DNA of 64,000 nt from Shimia_B sp038528385 (lineage in GTDB: Bacteria; Pseudomonadota; Alphaproteobacteria; Rhodobacterales; Rhodobacteraceae): the NCBI GenBank assembly GCA_038528385.1, contig JBCBET010000002.1, forward strand, positions 310,001 to 374,000, given 5' to 3'. Within the stretch, counting starts at the first letter, position 1. The number at the start of each line of letters is the position of its first letter. Below are positions 33,320 to 40,663 of the stretch, in pieces. The notes under the pieces were generated by a model. It had not been told where the DNA came from and ran no database searches. It saw only the letters and a list, made by a program, of their open reading frames with translations. A program made the translations under genes and the position numbers.

Positions 33320-34558
33320 CTAGGCCGCCTTGGCGTCGGACTGGTTGATTTCGTGAAGCGATGTGGCGAGCTTCTGGATTTCCTTGCGCAGCGGGCTTTT
33401 GCCCGCGGCCTCGGCCAGCGGCACGCCATGGTCGCCGGCCTGCGTCACCTGCGCCCCGCCATCGGGAAGCTGGATGTCGATGGAGATGCTCAGGCTCTCG
33501 CACATGCGTTTGATGCGGGCCTTGCCGGCCAGATCCATCATCTTGGGCGCATGATTGAGCGCGAAGCGGATCTTTTCGAACGGGAGCTCCTCGGCCTGCA
33601 GCGCCTTTTTCAGCCGCATGGCGTTCTGCGCCGAGCGCATGTCGAGCTCCATCGTGCAGAAATAGACATGGGCGAAGGTCAGCACCGTCTCGGTCCAGCT
33701 CACCAGCGAGCTGGGCATGTCGATGACGATGTAGTCGAAATTGGTCGACGCCATCTCCAGCACGCGCTCCACGTCCTCGGGCGTGATGATGTCGAGCGGC
33801 ACCATGTCGGACGGCGCGGTGAGCACGTGGAGCCGCTCGTGGTAGGTCAGGAGCGCGGACATGAAGCTTTCGCTGTCCATGCTCTCGGTGTCCTGGAGCA
33901 TCTCGAGCACCGCGTCGCGGCGGGGCAGGTCGAGGAAGGTCGATGCGCTGCCGAATTGCAGGTCGAGATCGATGAGGCACACGCGCGGCGGCGCCTTCTT
34001 GTCGATATTGGCGAGCTCCCAGGCGAGGTTCGTCGCCAGGGTCGAGGAGCCGGAGCCGCCCGCGATGCCGTGGACGGCGAAGATCGCGGCCTGCCGGTCG
34101 CCGGTGGCCTTGAGCGTGTTGCGCATCTCCTCGGGCGGGAGCGCCTCGGGTTCGGGCTGCTGGAGACGCTCGATGGCATGGGCCAGCTCGCCCTCCGGCA
34201 GGGGGTAGGGGATGAACTCGTTTGCCCCGTTGCGCAGAAGCTGGTGCAGCGTGGCGGTGGACAGGTCCTCGGCCACGAGGATCGTCTTGATCCCCCGGCT
34301 GGCCGCCAGCATCACGATGTTGGTGATCAGATCGAGATTTTCCTGATCCTGCTCGTCGAGCGCGATGGCCACGAATTCGAGCGCCTCGGCATCGGGCTGT
34401 TCGAAGAAGGGGAGAACCTCATCGAACCCGAGATCCCCCCAGCGCTCGCCGAGCGCGGTTTCCATGTCCTCGATCAGGAGATCGAAGTTCTGGACGTCGC
34501 GACTTATCGTGCAGGCCACAAGGGGCTGCGGTTCGGTTTGTAACATCACGCTGCTCAT
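33320..34558 (-). CDS. cpaE: Tad localisation protein CpaE (TadZ)
   Basis: CpaE/TadZ places the pilus machine. The N-terminal ~130 residues form an atypical receiver-like domain (IEDMETALGERWGDLGFDEVL; EFVAIALDEQDQENLDL). From residue ~160 is a ParA/MinD-type ATPase: AIFAVHGIAGGSGSSTLATN in place of the canonical deviant Walker A, and VCLIDLDLQFGSASTFLDLP. The lysine of the deviant Walker A is replaced (GGSGSST), as in many TadZ proteins, so ATP hydrolysis is doubtful. 412 aa. Followed 20 bp later by cpaF. Confidence 0.92.
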   Translation of the reverse strand: MSSVMLQTEPQPLVACTISRDVQNFDLLIEDMETALGERWGDLGFDEVLPFFEQPDAEALEFVAIALDEQDQENLDLITNIVMLAASRGIKTILVAEDLSTATLHQLLRNGANEFIPYPLPEGELAHAIERLQQPEPEALPPEEMRNTLKATGDRQAAIFAVHGIAGGSGSSTLATNLAWELANIDKKAPPRVCLIDLDLQFGSASTFLDLPRRDAVLEMLQDTESMDSESFMSALLTYHERLHVLTAPSDMVPLDIITPEDVERVLEMASTNFDYIVIDMPSSLVSWTETVLTFAHVYFCTMELDMRSAQNAMRLKKALQAEELPFEKIRFALNHAPKMMDLAGKARIKRMCESLSISIDIQLPDGGAQVTQAGDHGVPLAEAAGKSPLRKEIQKLATSLHEINQSDAKAA

Positions 34559-34825
34559 CGCGACCTGCCTTCTTTTGCCTTTCGGCTCCGAAGGGGCGGA
34601 TGTCCGGGCGCTACCCCTTCAAACGATCTGCCCCACAAAGCCTGCATCCCGGCGGATGCGTGCTTATCCCAGGACCAAGAAGTGGCGGGCAAAGGGGGCA
34701 AGAATTGGGCTGCAATTCAGTAATGTCGTGGAGAATTGTGGAATGCCGGGCCCGCGCGCGGGATCCTGGAACGCAAGCGGGCCGCGAGATTTTCGCGGCC
34801 CGTGCAAAGGTTGGGGGAGGCGGGT
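34559..34825. other. 267-bp gap between the OmpA-type lipoprotein gene and cpaE
   Basis: No ORF that I can support. It contains the hairpin at 34778-34802 and otherwise plausibly the promoter for cpaE-cpaF-tadBC on the minus strand; I could not pick a convincing -35/-10 pair. Confidence 0.5.
34778..34802 (-). terminator. Hairpin after the Tad OmpA-type lipoprotein gene
   Basis: CGGGCCGCGA (34778-34787) / TCGCGGCCCG (34793-34802), 10-bp stem with a 5-nt loop. No clear T run follows on the minus strand, so termination may be partial. Confidence 0.6.
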
Positions 34826-35464
34826 CTACTCCGCGACGACGTCGACGACCGTGCTCGCCTCCGTGGCGCTGTTGACGAATTCGCGGAACACGATCTCGGC
34901 GTACTTGCCTTGCATCACGGTGGGGTGGGTCTGAACGAAGCCCGAGACTTCCGTCACCGTGCGCCGGTTGCGGCGCTCGCGGTCCGCGCTGGCCACGAGG
35001 GGCTGGGTCTCGCCGAAGCTCACCACCGCCTCGAGCCGGGACCGGTTGATCCCCTGCTGCGCGAGGAAGCGCACCGCCGCGTTGGCGCGCGCGAGCCCGA
35101 GCCGCTTGTTATAGGCCTCCGAGCCCACCGCGTCGGTATGCCCGAAGACGCGGAAGCGGACCTCCGGGAATTGCCGGATGAAGGCGGCCTGTTCGGTGAG
35201 CACCGCCTGCGCCGTGGCGTCGAGCGCCGCGGAATCGAAGGCGAAGTTGATGGTGGTGGGCACCGAGGCGGCGAAGCGCGCGCCGAGGTCCACGGCCGCC
35301 GACCGCTGCCCGGTCATGACGAGCATGTTGCTCACCGTCGGGTTGCCGAAGCCTCCCTCGTCGAGGCGGCTACCCGCCTCCCTTGCGTTGAAATCGAACA
35401 CTTGCTGCGGTGTCACGCAGGCCGTGAGCATCAGCAGGCTTGCGATGGCTGCTAGGAGTTTCAT
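34826..35464 (-). CDS. OmpA-family lipoprotein of the Tad locus
   Basis: A 212-residue lipoprotein with signal MKLLAAIASLLMLTAC (Cys16) and an OmpA-like domain at about residues 72-175 (TTINFAFDSAALDATAQAVL; FRVFGHTDAVGSEAYNKRLGLARANAAVRFL; RRNRRTVTEV). It occupies the place where the outer-membrane protein CpaD lies in Caulobacter-type loci, so it may anchor or pilot the secretin to peptidoglycan. GGAGA is suitably placed before the ATG. It lies between cpaC and cpaE. Confidence 0.88.
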   Translation of the reverse strand: MKLLAAIASLLMLTACVTPQQVFDFNAREAGSRLDEGGFGNPTVSNMLVMTGQRSAAVDLGARFAASVPTTINFAFDSAALDATAQAVLTEQAAFIRQFPEVRFRVFGHTDAVGSEAYNKRLGLARANAAVRFLAQQGINRSRLEAVVSFGETQPLVASADRERRNRRTVTEVSGFVQTHPTVMQGKYAEIVFREFVNSATEASTVVDVVAE

Positions 35465-35494
35465 GGGCCGTCTCCGCTTTCTGCGTTTCCGTTA

Positions 35495-36901
35495 TCAATC
35501 AAGCACGTAGCCGTAGGAGCCGCTGAAGTCCTGCTTGGCGACTTCGGCGGCGGCACCGGCGGTGGGCGTGCGCCCGGTGGTGCGTCCGAAGAGGAAGAGG
35601 TCCCGCTCCGTGGGGATGGCCACGCGGTCCGTGGGCAGCGCCAGCACATCGCCCTTCACCGGGCTCACCAGGTGGGCGGTCACGATGATGACGAGCTCCG
35701 ACTGGTCCCGCGTGAAGGACGCGGAGCGGAAGAGCGAGCCCAGGATGGGGATGTCGCCCAGCCAGGGCACCTGGCTGCTGATGTCGGCGAAGTCGTCCTC
35801 GAGGAGGCCCGCGATGGCGAAGCTTTCGCCGTCGCGCATCTCCACGGTCGTGGAGGTCTCGCGCCGGGAGAAGGCGTCGATGGTGAAGGCGCCCGCGGTG
35901 ATGCCGTTGGAGCTGTCGATGGCGCTCACGGCCGCGCGCAGCGAGATGTTGACTGTGTCGCCGTCCACCACGCGGGGTGTGAAGTTGAGCTCGATACCGA
36001 AGGGCTTGTATTCAATCGCGATTTCGCCTTCGCCCTGGGCCACCGGCACGGGATATTCGCCGCCCGCCAGGAACGTCGCCTCCTGGCCCGAAAGCGCCAC
36101 GAGGTTGGGTTCGGCCAGAGTGCGCACGAGGCCCTTGGTTTCCAGCGCCTCGAGGAGGATGTCGATGCGCAGGCTGTCGACGTCGAAGCCGAAGATCGCC
36201 GCGCCCGCCGCATTCGCGGCCTGGGCGAAGATGCTCACGAACTGGCCGTTCTCGTCCGGTGCGATGCCGCCGGAGCCGCCGCCCGCGATGATGGAGCCTT
36301 CGTCCTGGGCCACGAGGCCGCCATCGAGGGATTTCGCCACCGAGCGGCTCATTTCCGCGAAGCGCACTTTCAACATGACCTGGTGATTGCCGCCGACGAC
36401 CATGAGGTTCGACACCCGGCCCGGCGCGTAGCGCTGGGCGAGGTCGAGGGCGCGGTCCATGCGGACGATGGAGCTCACGGCCCCCGACAAGACGATGCCG
36501 TCATTGGCGGTGCGCACCTCGATGCTCTCATTGGGCAGGATCTGCTGCAGCCGCTCCTTGAATTCGGAGATGTCGGGCGCCACGCGGATTTCCACGTTGG
36601 TGATCAGCCGGCCATCGGGGCCAAGCAGCGTGAGCGAGGTCCGTCCCGGCGCGCGGCCCAGAACGTAGATCGTGCGATCCGACAGCGTCGAGATGTCGGC
36701 GATGTTGGGATCGGCGATCGTGAGCTCCGCGAAGGGCACATCGCTTTCCACCACCACCGAGCGGCTGATGGGCACGTTGAGCGCCGTCGTCGGCGCTCCC
36801 CGCATCACCCGCAGCGTCTCCGCCTCGACCGGGGTCACGGGTGCCGTGAATGCAAGTGAAAGCCCCAGCGCAGCTGTGGCAAGAAGGGTCTTGAATGTCA
36901 T
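35495..36901 (-). CDS. cpaC: Tad outer-membrane secretin CpaC (RcpA)
   Basis: CpaC forms the outer-membrane channel for the Tad pilus. A signal peptide (residues 1-27, ending PVTPVEA) is followed by a BON-like pilus-formation domain (ADPNIADISTLSDRTIYVLGRAPGRTSLTLL, in segments), N-domain sequence, and the secretin core with LALSGQEATFLAGGEYPVPV-type text (here VALSGQEATFLAGGEYPVPV), FGIELNFTPRVVDGDTV and VPWLGDIPILGSLFRS. 468 aa, normal. GGAGG precedes the ATG by about 8 bases. A terminator-like hairpin separates it from cpaB. Confidence 0.95.
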   Translation of the reverse strand: MTFKTLLATAALGLSLAFTAPVTPVEAETLRVMRGAPTTALNVPISRSVVVESDVPFAELTIADPNIADISTLSDRTIYVLGRAPGRTSLTLLGPDGRLITNVEIRVAPDISEFKERLQQILPNESIEVRTANDGIVLSGAVSSIVRMDRALDLAQRYAPGRVSNLMVVGGNHQVMLKVRFAEMSRSVAKSLDGGLVAQDEGSIIAGGGSGGIAPDENGQFVSIFAQAANAAGAAIFGFDVDSLRIDILLEALETKGLVRTLAEPNLVALSGQEATFLAGGEYPVPVAQGEGEIAIEYKPFGIELNFTPRVVDGDTVNISLRAAVSAIDSSNGITAGAFTIDAFSRRETSTTVEMRDGESFAIAGLLEDDFADISSQVPWLGDIPILGSLFRSASFTRDQSELVIIVTAHLVSPVKGDVLALPTDRVAIPTERDLFLFGRTTGRTPTAGAAAEVAKQDFSGSYGYVLD

Positions 36902-37036
36902 GTGACCTGCCTCCGATCACGCCTCGAAAAGACGGGTCTTATTGCCCGTATCTGTCGGCACGATGCAGCAGAATTAGTTTTGACGCAAGATTCAACGGTT
37001 TGAGAGCGGTTCTTCGTGTTGGTAATGTGCAACAAG

Positions 37037-37058
37037 AAAGGGCCCCGCAGGGCCCTTT
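37037..37058 (-). terminator. Terminator-like hairpin between cpaB and cpaC
   Basis: AAAGGGCCC (37037-37045) / GGGCCCTTT (37050-37058), 4-nt loop; on the minus strand the stem is followed by CTTGTT. It sits 29 bp after the cpaB stop and 136 bp before cpaC, so it would attenuate read-through within the Tad operon. Confidence 0.7.
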
Positions 37059-37086
37059 GTCAGATCGTGCGTGATTTTCGGGTCGC

Positions 37087-37932
37087 TCAGTCGGTGCAGG
37101 GGATGGGCACTTCCACCAGTTCCGCGCCGCGGCGCGTGCGCACGGAGCAGGTCTCTTCCCGCTGGATTTCCACCACCTGCTCTTCCTCGACCCCCAGAAG
37201 GAGCCGCTGGTTGACGTCGACGGCGGTGGCGACGGTTTCGTCGCGCGCCCCCACCAGCGCCAGCGACAGGCGGCCGGAATTCTGCGCCTGCGCAAGGCGG
37301 GCGACCTGCTGCGGGCTCACCTGGGCGGTGACGGTGCGCGCAACGGCCACCTGGGCGTCGGAGGGCGTGGAGCTTTGGTCCACCGCGATGAGCTCGATGC
37401 CCGGTTCGATGAGGCGCGTGATCTCCTGCTCGCCGCGGTCGTTGTTGCCGGGCGCCATGCCGGACCAGAACACGTCGACCCGGTCGCCCGGGCGCAGGAA
37501 GCCGGAGACGCCGGTCTGCGCGTCGACGCGGATGGTGAAGGCCCGCTTTCCGGGCACGAGGAGGGAGGTGAGGCCCGCGCCCTCGCCGGGCTCGCTCACC
37601 TTCACGTTGAGGATCGGCTCGCCCCGCTCGATGGAGCGCAGCGCCACGCGAAGCTCGTTCTGGCCCTTGGAGAAGAATTCCTCGGCGGTCATGAAGGCAC
37701 CTTCCGGCACCGCGGGCACCGGCCAGCGCATGACGGCGATATGCTCCTCGGTGAGTTCGTCGCCGTATTCCACGGCCTCGCGCGCCACGACGATGTCGGT
37801 GAGCGGGACGTTGGACGCCCGCTCCGCCGCAAGGGCCGCGCTATGTTGGGAGATGTATTCCTGCGCCATGTAGACGGCGCCGCCGGCCAAAGCGATCCCC
37901 ACGATCAATACCAGTCCAAAAACCATACGCAT
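37087..37932 (-). CDS. cpaB: Flp pilus assembly protein CpaB (RcpC)
   Basis: CpaB is a periplasmic protein with an N-terminal membrane anchor (MRMVFGLVLIVGIALAGGAV) and an SAF/beta-clip domain (VVAREAVEYGDELTEEHI; KRAFTIRVDAQTGVSGFLRPGDRVDVFW, in segments) thought to stabilise the secretin. 281 aa, normal. The start is the MRMVFGL ATG, which has GAGGG about 8 bases upstream; an ATG 21 bases earlier is possible. It is the first gene of the cpaB-cpaC block, downstream of the pilin genes. Confidence 0.92.
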   Translation of the reverse strand: MRMVFGLVLIVGIALAGGAVYMAQEYISQHSAALAAERASNVPLTDIVVAREAVEYGDELTEEHIAVMRWPVPAVPEGAFMTAEEFFSKGQNELRVALRSIERGEPILNVKVSEPGEGAGLTSLLVPGKRAFTIRVDAQTGVSGFLRPGDRVDVFWSGMAPGNNDRGEQEITRLIEPGIELIAVDQSSTPSDAQVAVARTVTAQVSPQQVARLAQAQNSGRLSLALVGARDETVATAVDVNQRLLLGVEEEQVVEIQREETCSVRTRRGAELVEVPIPCTD

Positions 37933-38067
37933 GGCGTAACCCTCAATTCGCATTGACGCCGTTCGGCGGCGCTTCAGTCCACTCGTTCGATCCCTCTGCC
38001 AGAGGATTCAGGCGAAAAAGTGGTGAAGGGACGGAATTTCTGCGCGCATGGCCCGGGACGGGCCCCG

Positions 38068-38241
38068 CTAGCCGCCCGCGCGGGCCGGGGAGGCCGGGGA
38101 GGTCTGGGAGGGCGGGGGCACCGCCGCCGTCGCCGCGTCCGCGGGCGGGCCACCCTCGCCCGCGGGCCCGAAGACCAGCGCGCCCGCGCTGGCACCGAGC
38201 GCCACGAGGCCGAACGTCAGCACGATCCAGTCCGGTGACAT
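38068..38241 (-). CDS. Small leaderless pilin-like membrane protein
   Basis: A 57-residue protein starting MSPDWIVLTFGLVALGASAG followed by a Pro/Ala/Gly-rich tail. DWIVLT matches the first residues after the predicted cleavage site of the two neighbouring Flp pilins (DWVVLTAA), but the leader peptide is missing. AGAGG lies very close to the ATG. One membrane helix is predicted (residues ~5-24). It may be a pseudopilin-like accessory peptide or a truncated pilin gene. Small size makes the call moderate. Confidence 0.55.
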   Translation of the reverse strand: MSPDWIVLTFGLVALGASAGALVFGPAGEGGPPADAATAAVPPPSQTSPASPARAGG

Positions 38242-38428
38242 CCTCTGTTCGCTTGGGGTACGCGTCTCACTTCGAAACATCCACACGATTACTCTCCTTC
38301 AACACGCCCCACCTTTCCGCGCACACCGACCTCACGCTGGCGAGATGTCGCGGCCAATTGAGGCACAAAAAGGGAAGCGGTCGGAAAAACGCGGGGCGCG
38401 CGGGCGGAGGCTTGCCGATCGTCGGCCG

Positions 38429-38460
38429 AAAAACGCAAAAGCCCCGGCCGGGACCGGGGC
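38429..38460 (-). terminator. Intrinsic terminator after the second Flp pilin gene
   Basis: GCCCCGG (38441-38447) / CCGGGGC (38454-38460); on the minus strand the stem is followed by TTTTGCGTTTTTC. It lies 26 bp after the pilin stop, so the pilin is likely made from its own abundant short transcript. Confidence 0.85.
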
Positions 38461-38486
38461 GATCAAGCTGTGTCTCTCAGAGGCGC

Positions 38487-38702
38487 TCAGTAGGGGTCGA
38501 GCACCGTGCCGGTTTCGATACGGCTCGCGATTTCGCTGAGCTGGCCGCTCGTGGCCTTGCCCACGACGCCCATGCCCTCGCCGAAATAAACGAAGATGGA
38601 AATGCACAATCCGATGATGGCGGCCGTCAGGACGACCCAGTCGACGGTGACCGCGCCGCACTCATCCTGGTGGATACGACGAAATTTGGTAAGTACTGAC
38701 AT
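38487..38702 (-). CDS. Flp-type pilin with Asp-Trp in place of Glu-Tyr (copy 2)
   Basis: A 71-residue prepilin: basic leader MSVLTKFRRIHQDECG, predicted cleavage after Gly, then AVTVDWVVLTAAIIGLCISI, the hydrophobic assembly helix, and a short polar tail. Canonical Flp pilins have Glu at +5 and Tyr at +6; here they are Asp and Trp. The ATG at 38702 has GAGG upstream; a longer open frame to 38831 lacks pilin character. A Cys at -2 of the cleavage site (DECG) differs from copy 1. Terminated at 38429-38460. Confidence 0.85.
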   Translation of the reverse strand: MSVLTKFRRIHQDECGAVTVDWVVLTAAIIGLCISIFVYFGEGMGVVGKATSGQLSEIASRIETGTVLDPY

Positions 38703-39208
38703 GGGTTCGCCTCGCTCGCCCTGGACCGTTAACATGGAGCCTCGCCCGGCTCTGGGCGATGCTTCTGTGATTTCTTTGTCCATGAGGACGGCACGGGGCG
38801 TGCGCGTCATGTCGGGCATGTCGGATAGCATCTGAGCCGCAAAACCTCGTTACTCGGACCGCAACGCTCGGAAGGCGCCGATCGTAAAAGAGTTGTGCGG
38901 AACAGATCTCCCGACCCGTTCTACGGTCACTGCGCCCCCGGGCGACCGTCCAGAACCTTGCGATTTGACCGACCCATCACCCCTCTTCCTACGCGGAGGA
39001 AAGATGCTGGCTCATGGTTGGCGGCGCAGATGTGCCGCCGGGCGTGCTGGAAGCGGGCCGATACCGCCAGGGGCGGGATCGGCGCCGCAATCCAAGCTCC
39101 GCGACCGCTGCCATGGTCCCGATCCGGCCAAGAAGCTGCGCCATCTTCGTCGTGGCGCAGGTCTTGACTGGTCGCCGCCATGGCGTCGCTGCGGACGCAG
39201 ACGTTCGA
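38703..39208. other. 506-bp interval between the two pilin genes with pilin-like fragments
   Basis: No intact gene. Read on the minus strand, 39136-39160 resembles the FRRDEDGA end of the leader of pilin copy 1 (20 of 25 bases), and 38912-38936 resembles the GAVTVDWV codons (22 of 25 bases against 39337-39361). They look like pieces of a decayed pilin gene. The part nearest 38703 should carry the promoter of pilin copy 2. Confidence 0.4.
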
Positions 39209-39397
39209 TTAGAACGTGTACTGGCGGATCGACATGGAGGACAGGCTGTCATCGATGTCGCCGGAGATCTCGCCCACACCGCCGGACACCGTGGTGAGAA
39301 CGGCGATGCCGAGGCCCACGATTGCTGCGGTCAGCACGACCCAGTCGACGGTCACTGCGCCGTCTTCGTCACGGCGGAATTTGTTGAAGAAGTTCAT
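39209..39397 (-). CDS. Flp-type pilin with Asp-Trp in place of Glu-Tyr (copy 1)
   Basis: A 62-residue prepilin: leader MNFFNKFRRDEDG, cleavage expected after Gly, then AVTVDWVVLTAAIVGLGIAV and a short tail (SLSSMSIRQYTF). It is closely related to copy 2 in the cleavage region. Two consecutive ATGs (39400, 39397) follow an AGAGGGAAAG ribosome-binding site. It is the most likely main pilin, given the AT-rich promoter region upstream. Confidence 0.86.
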   Translation of the reverse strand: MNFFNKFRRDEDGAVTVDWVVLTAAIVGLGIAVLTTVSGGVGEISGDIDDSLSSMSIRQYTF

Positions 39398-39765
39398 CAT
39401 TGTCTTTCCCTCTCGAGGATGTTCGCTCAGTTTCACTCACCTCGACGGAACGACAGGGCGGCCTCTCAGTGCCCTAGCCCGTCTTGGCATGGGCTTATAT
39501 GGCCCCCGGATTGGGGCGCGAATTAGGCAGCATTCGTGCAATTTTGCAGAAGTTTGTTGGCCTCGGAGGTATTCGTATAACCATCTGATCTATAACGATT
39601 ATTTTTTTATTTTTCCTGTTTTGAGCCGCCCGATTATCCCACGCAGTCGAACCAATTTCCACGATCCGAGAGCTTTTTGGCCGGCCCGGGTGCCAATGCT
39701 GGCGCGGCGTCGTGAACTTTTGTAAACTGTATCCAACGAGAAGAGGCAGAGCAGGACCTCGCATC
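39398..39765. promoter_or_regulatory. 368-bp AT-rich divergent region between pilin copy 1 and the transglycosylase gene
   Basis: No ORF supported. Bases ~39530-39630 are far more AT-rich than the rest of the window, including ATTTTTTTATTTTTC (39601 on). On the minus strand a TTATAC (39575-39580) could be a -10 element for the pilin; I could not identify a good -35. The AT tract may act as an UP element or binding site for a nucleoid protein. Confidence 0.45.
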
Positions 39766-40662
39766 ATGATTTCAGGTTTCCGGGGCGGCGCGGCCGTCCT
39801 CGCGTTTTGTGCCGCCGCGACGCTCGGCGGACCACCCGCGGCCCAAAGGGCCCCCTCCGACGCGCCGGAGCCCGCGTCGGACGCGGACCCGCAAACCGCC
39901 GCGCAGGCTGACCCGGGGGCCGAGGCACCGCCGCCCTTCCGCGACGTGAACTTCAGGCGGGTGAAGCCGCCCGCCGCGGGGACGCGCTCGTTCATCACCG
40001 TTCAAATCGCCCCGCGCCCTGCGCCGAGCAACGATACCGTCGAAGAGGTGGCCGCAGCACGTCCGACACCGCAAGCGGGCGCCTATCCCTGGTTCTGGGA
40101 GGTCCTGTCCCCCGATCGCGCCGCCGCCGGCGCCAGCAGGCTCTTTGACGCGCTCGATACGATCCAGGGCTCGGGCGCCGCGCCCGCGCCGCGCCTCCAG
40201 ACGCTCCAGACCATCGCCGATGCCCATGGCGGGACGATGCTGGGCTCCACATCGGGCACCCGCGTGTCCCCCGCGCTCGTCCTCGCGGTGATCGCGGTGG
40301 AAAGCGCGGGCGACGCGGCCGCGGTGAGCCGCGCGGGGGCGCAGGGCCTCATGCAGCTCATGCCCGCGACCGCGGCGCGGTTCGGGGTGACCGACGCCTT
40401 CGACGCCGCCGACAACATCAAGGGGGGCGTGGCGCTCCTCGATTATCTCATGGGTCTTTACGACGACGATCCGCTCCTCGTACTCGCCGCCTACAACGCC
40501 GGGGAGGGGGCCGTGCGCGACCATGGCGGCGTGCCCCCCTACACCGAGACGCGCAACTACATCCCGCGCGTGTTGGCGGCCTATGACGTGGCGCGCGGGC
40601 TCTGCACCACGCCGCCGATGCTCCTCACGGATGGCTGCGTCTTCGCGGGCGGGGAGGGGTGA
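39766..40662 (+). CDS. Lytic transglycosylase (SLT family)
   Basis: A 298-residue exported protein: signal peptide at about 1-28 (MISGFRGGAAVLAFCAAATL onward), an Ala/Pro-rich region, then an SLT domain with catalytic Glu in VLAVIAVESAGDAAAVSRAG, AQGLMQLMPATAARFGV, NIKGGVALLDYLMGLY and VLAAYNAGEGAVRDHGGVPPYTETRNYI (in segments). Placed next to the pilins, it probably opens peptidoglycan for the Tad machine. ATG 39766 is chosen for the signal peptide. Its stop is followed after one base by the GTG of the HAD-UbiA gene, on a strong GGGGAGG site. Confidence 0.9.
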   Translation: MISGFRGGAAVLAFCAAATLGGPPAAQRAPSDAPEPASDADPQTAAQADPGAEAPPPFRDVNFRRVKPPAAGTRSFITVQIAPRPAPSNDTVEEVAAARPTPQAGAYPWFWEVLSPDRAAAGASRLFDALDTIQGSGAAPAPRLQTLQTIADAHGGTMLGSTSGTRVSPALVLAVIAVESAGDAAAVSRAGAQGLMQLMPATAARFGVTDAFDAADNIKGGVALLDYLMGLYDDDPLLVLAAYNAGEGAVRDHGGVPPYTETRNYIPRVLAAYDVARGLCTTPPMLLTDGCVFAGGEG

Positions 40663-40663
40663 G

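Noticed and set aside
38927..39181. Intact minus-strand gene in the gap between pilins
   Set aside because: Only a short DEDGA stretch is pilin-like and the rest lacks a helix or conserved pattern; treated as decayed fragments.
39598..39624. T-rich tract as an intrinsic terminator
   Set aside because: No GC-rich stem precedes it on either strand and no gene ends there; better seen as AT-rich promoter DNA.
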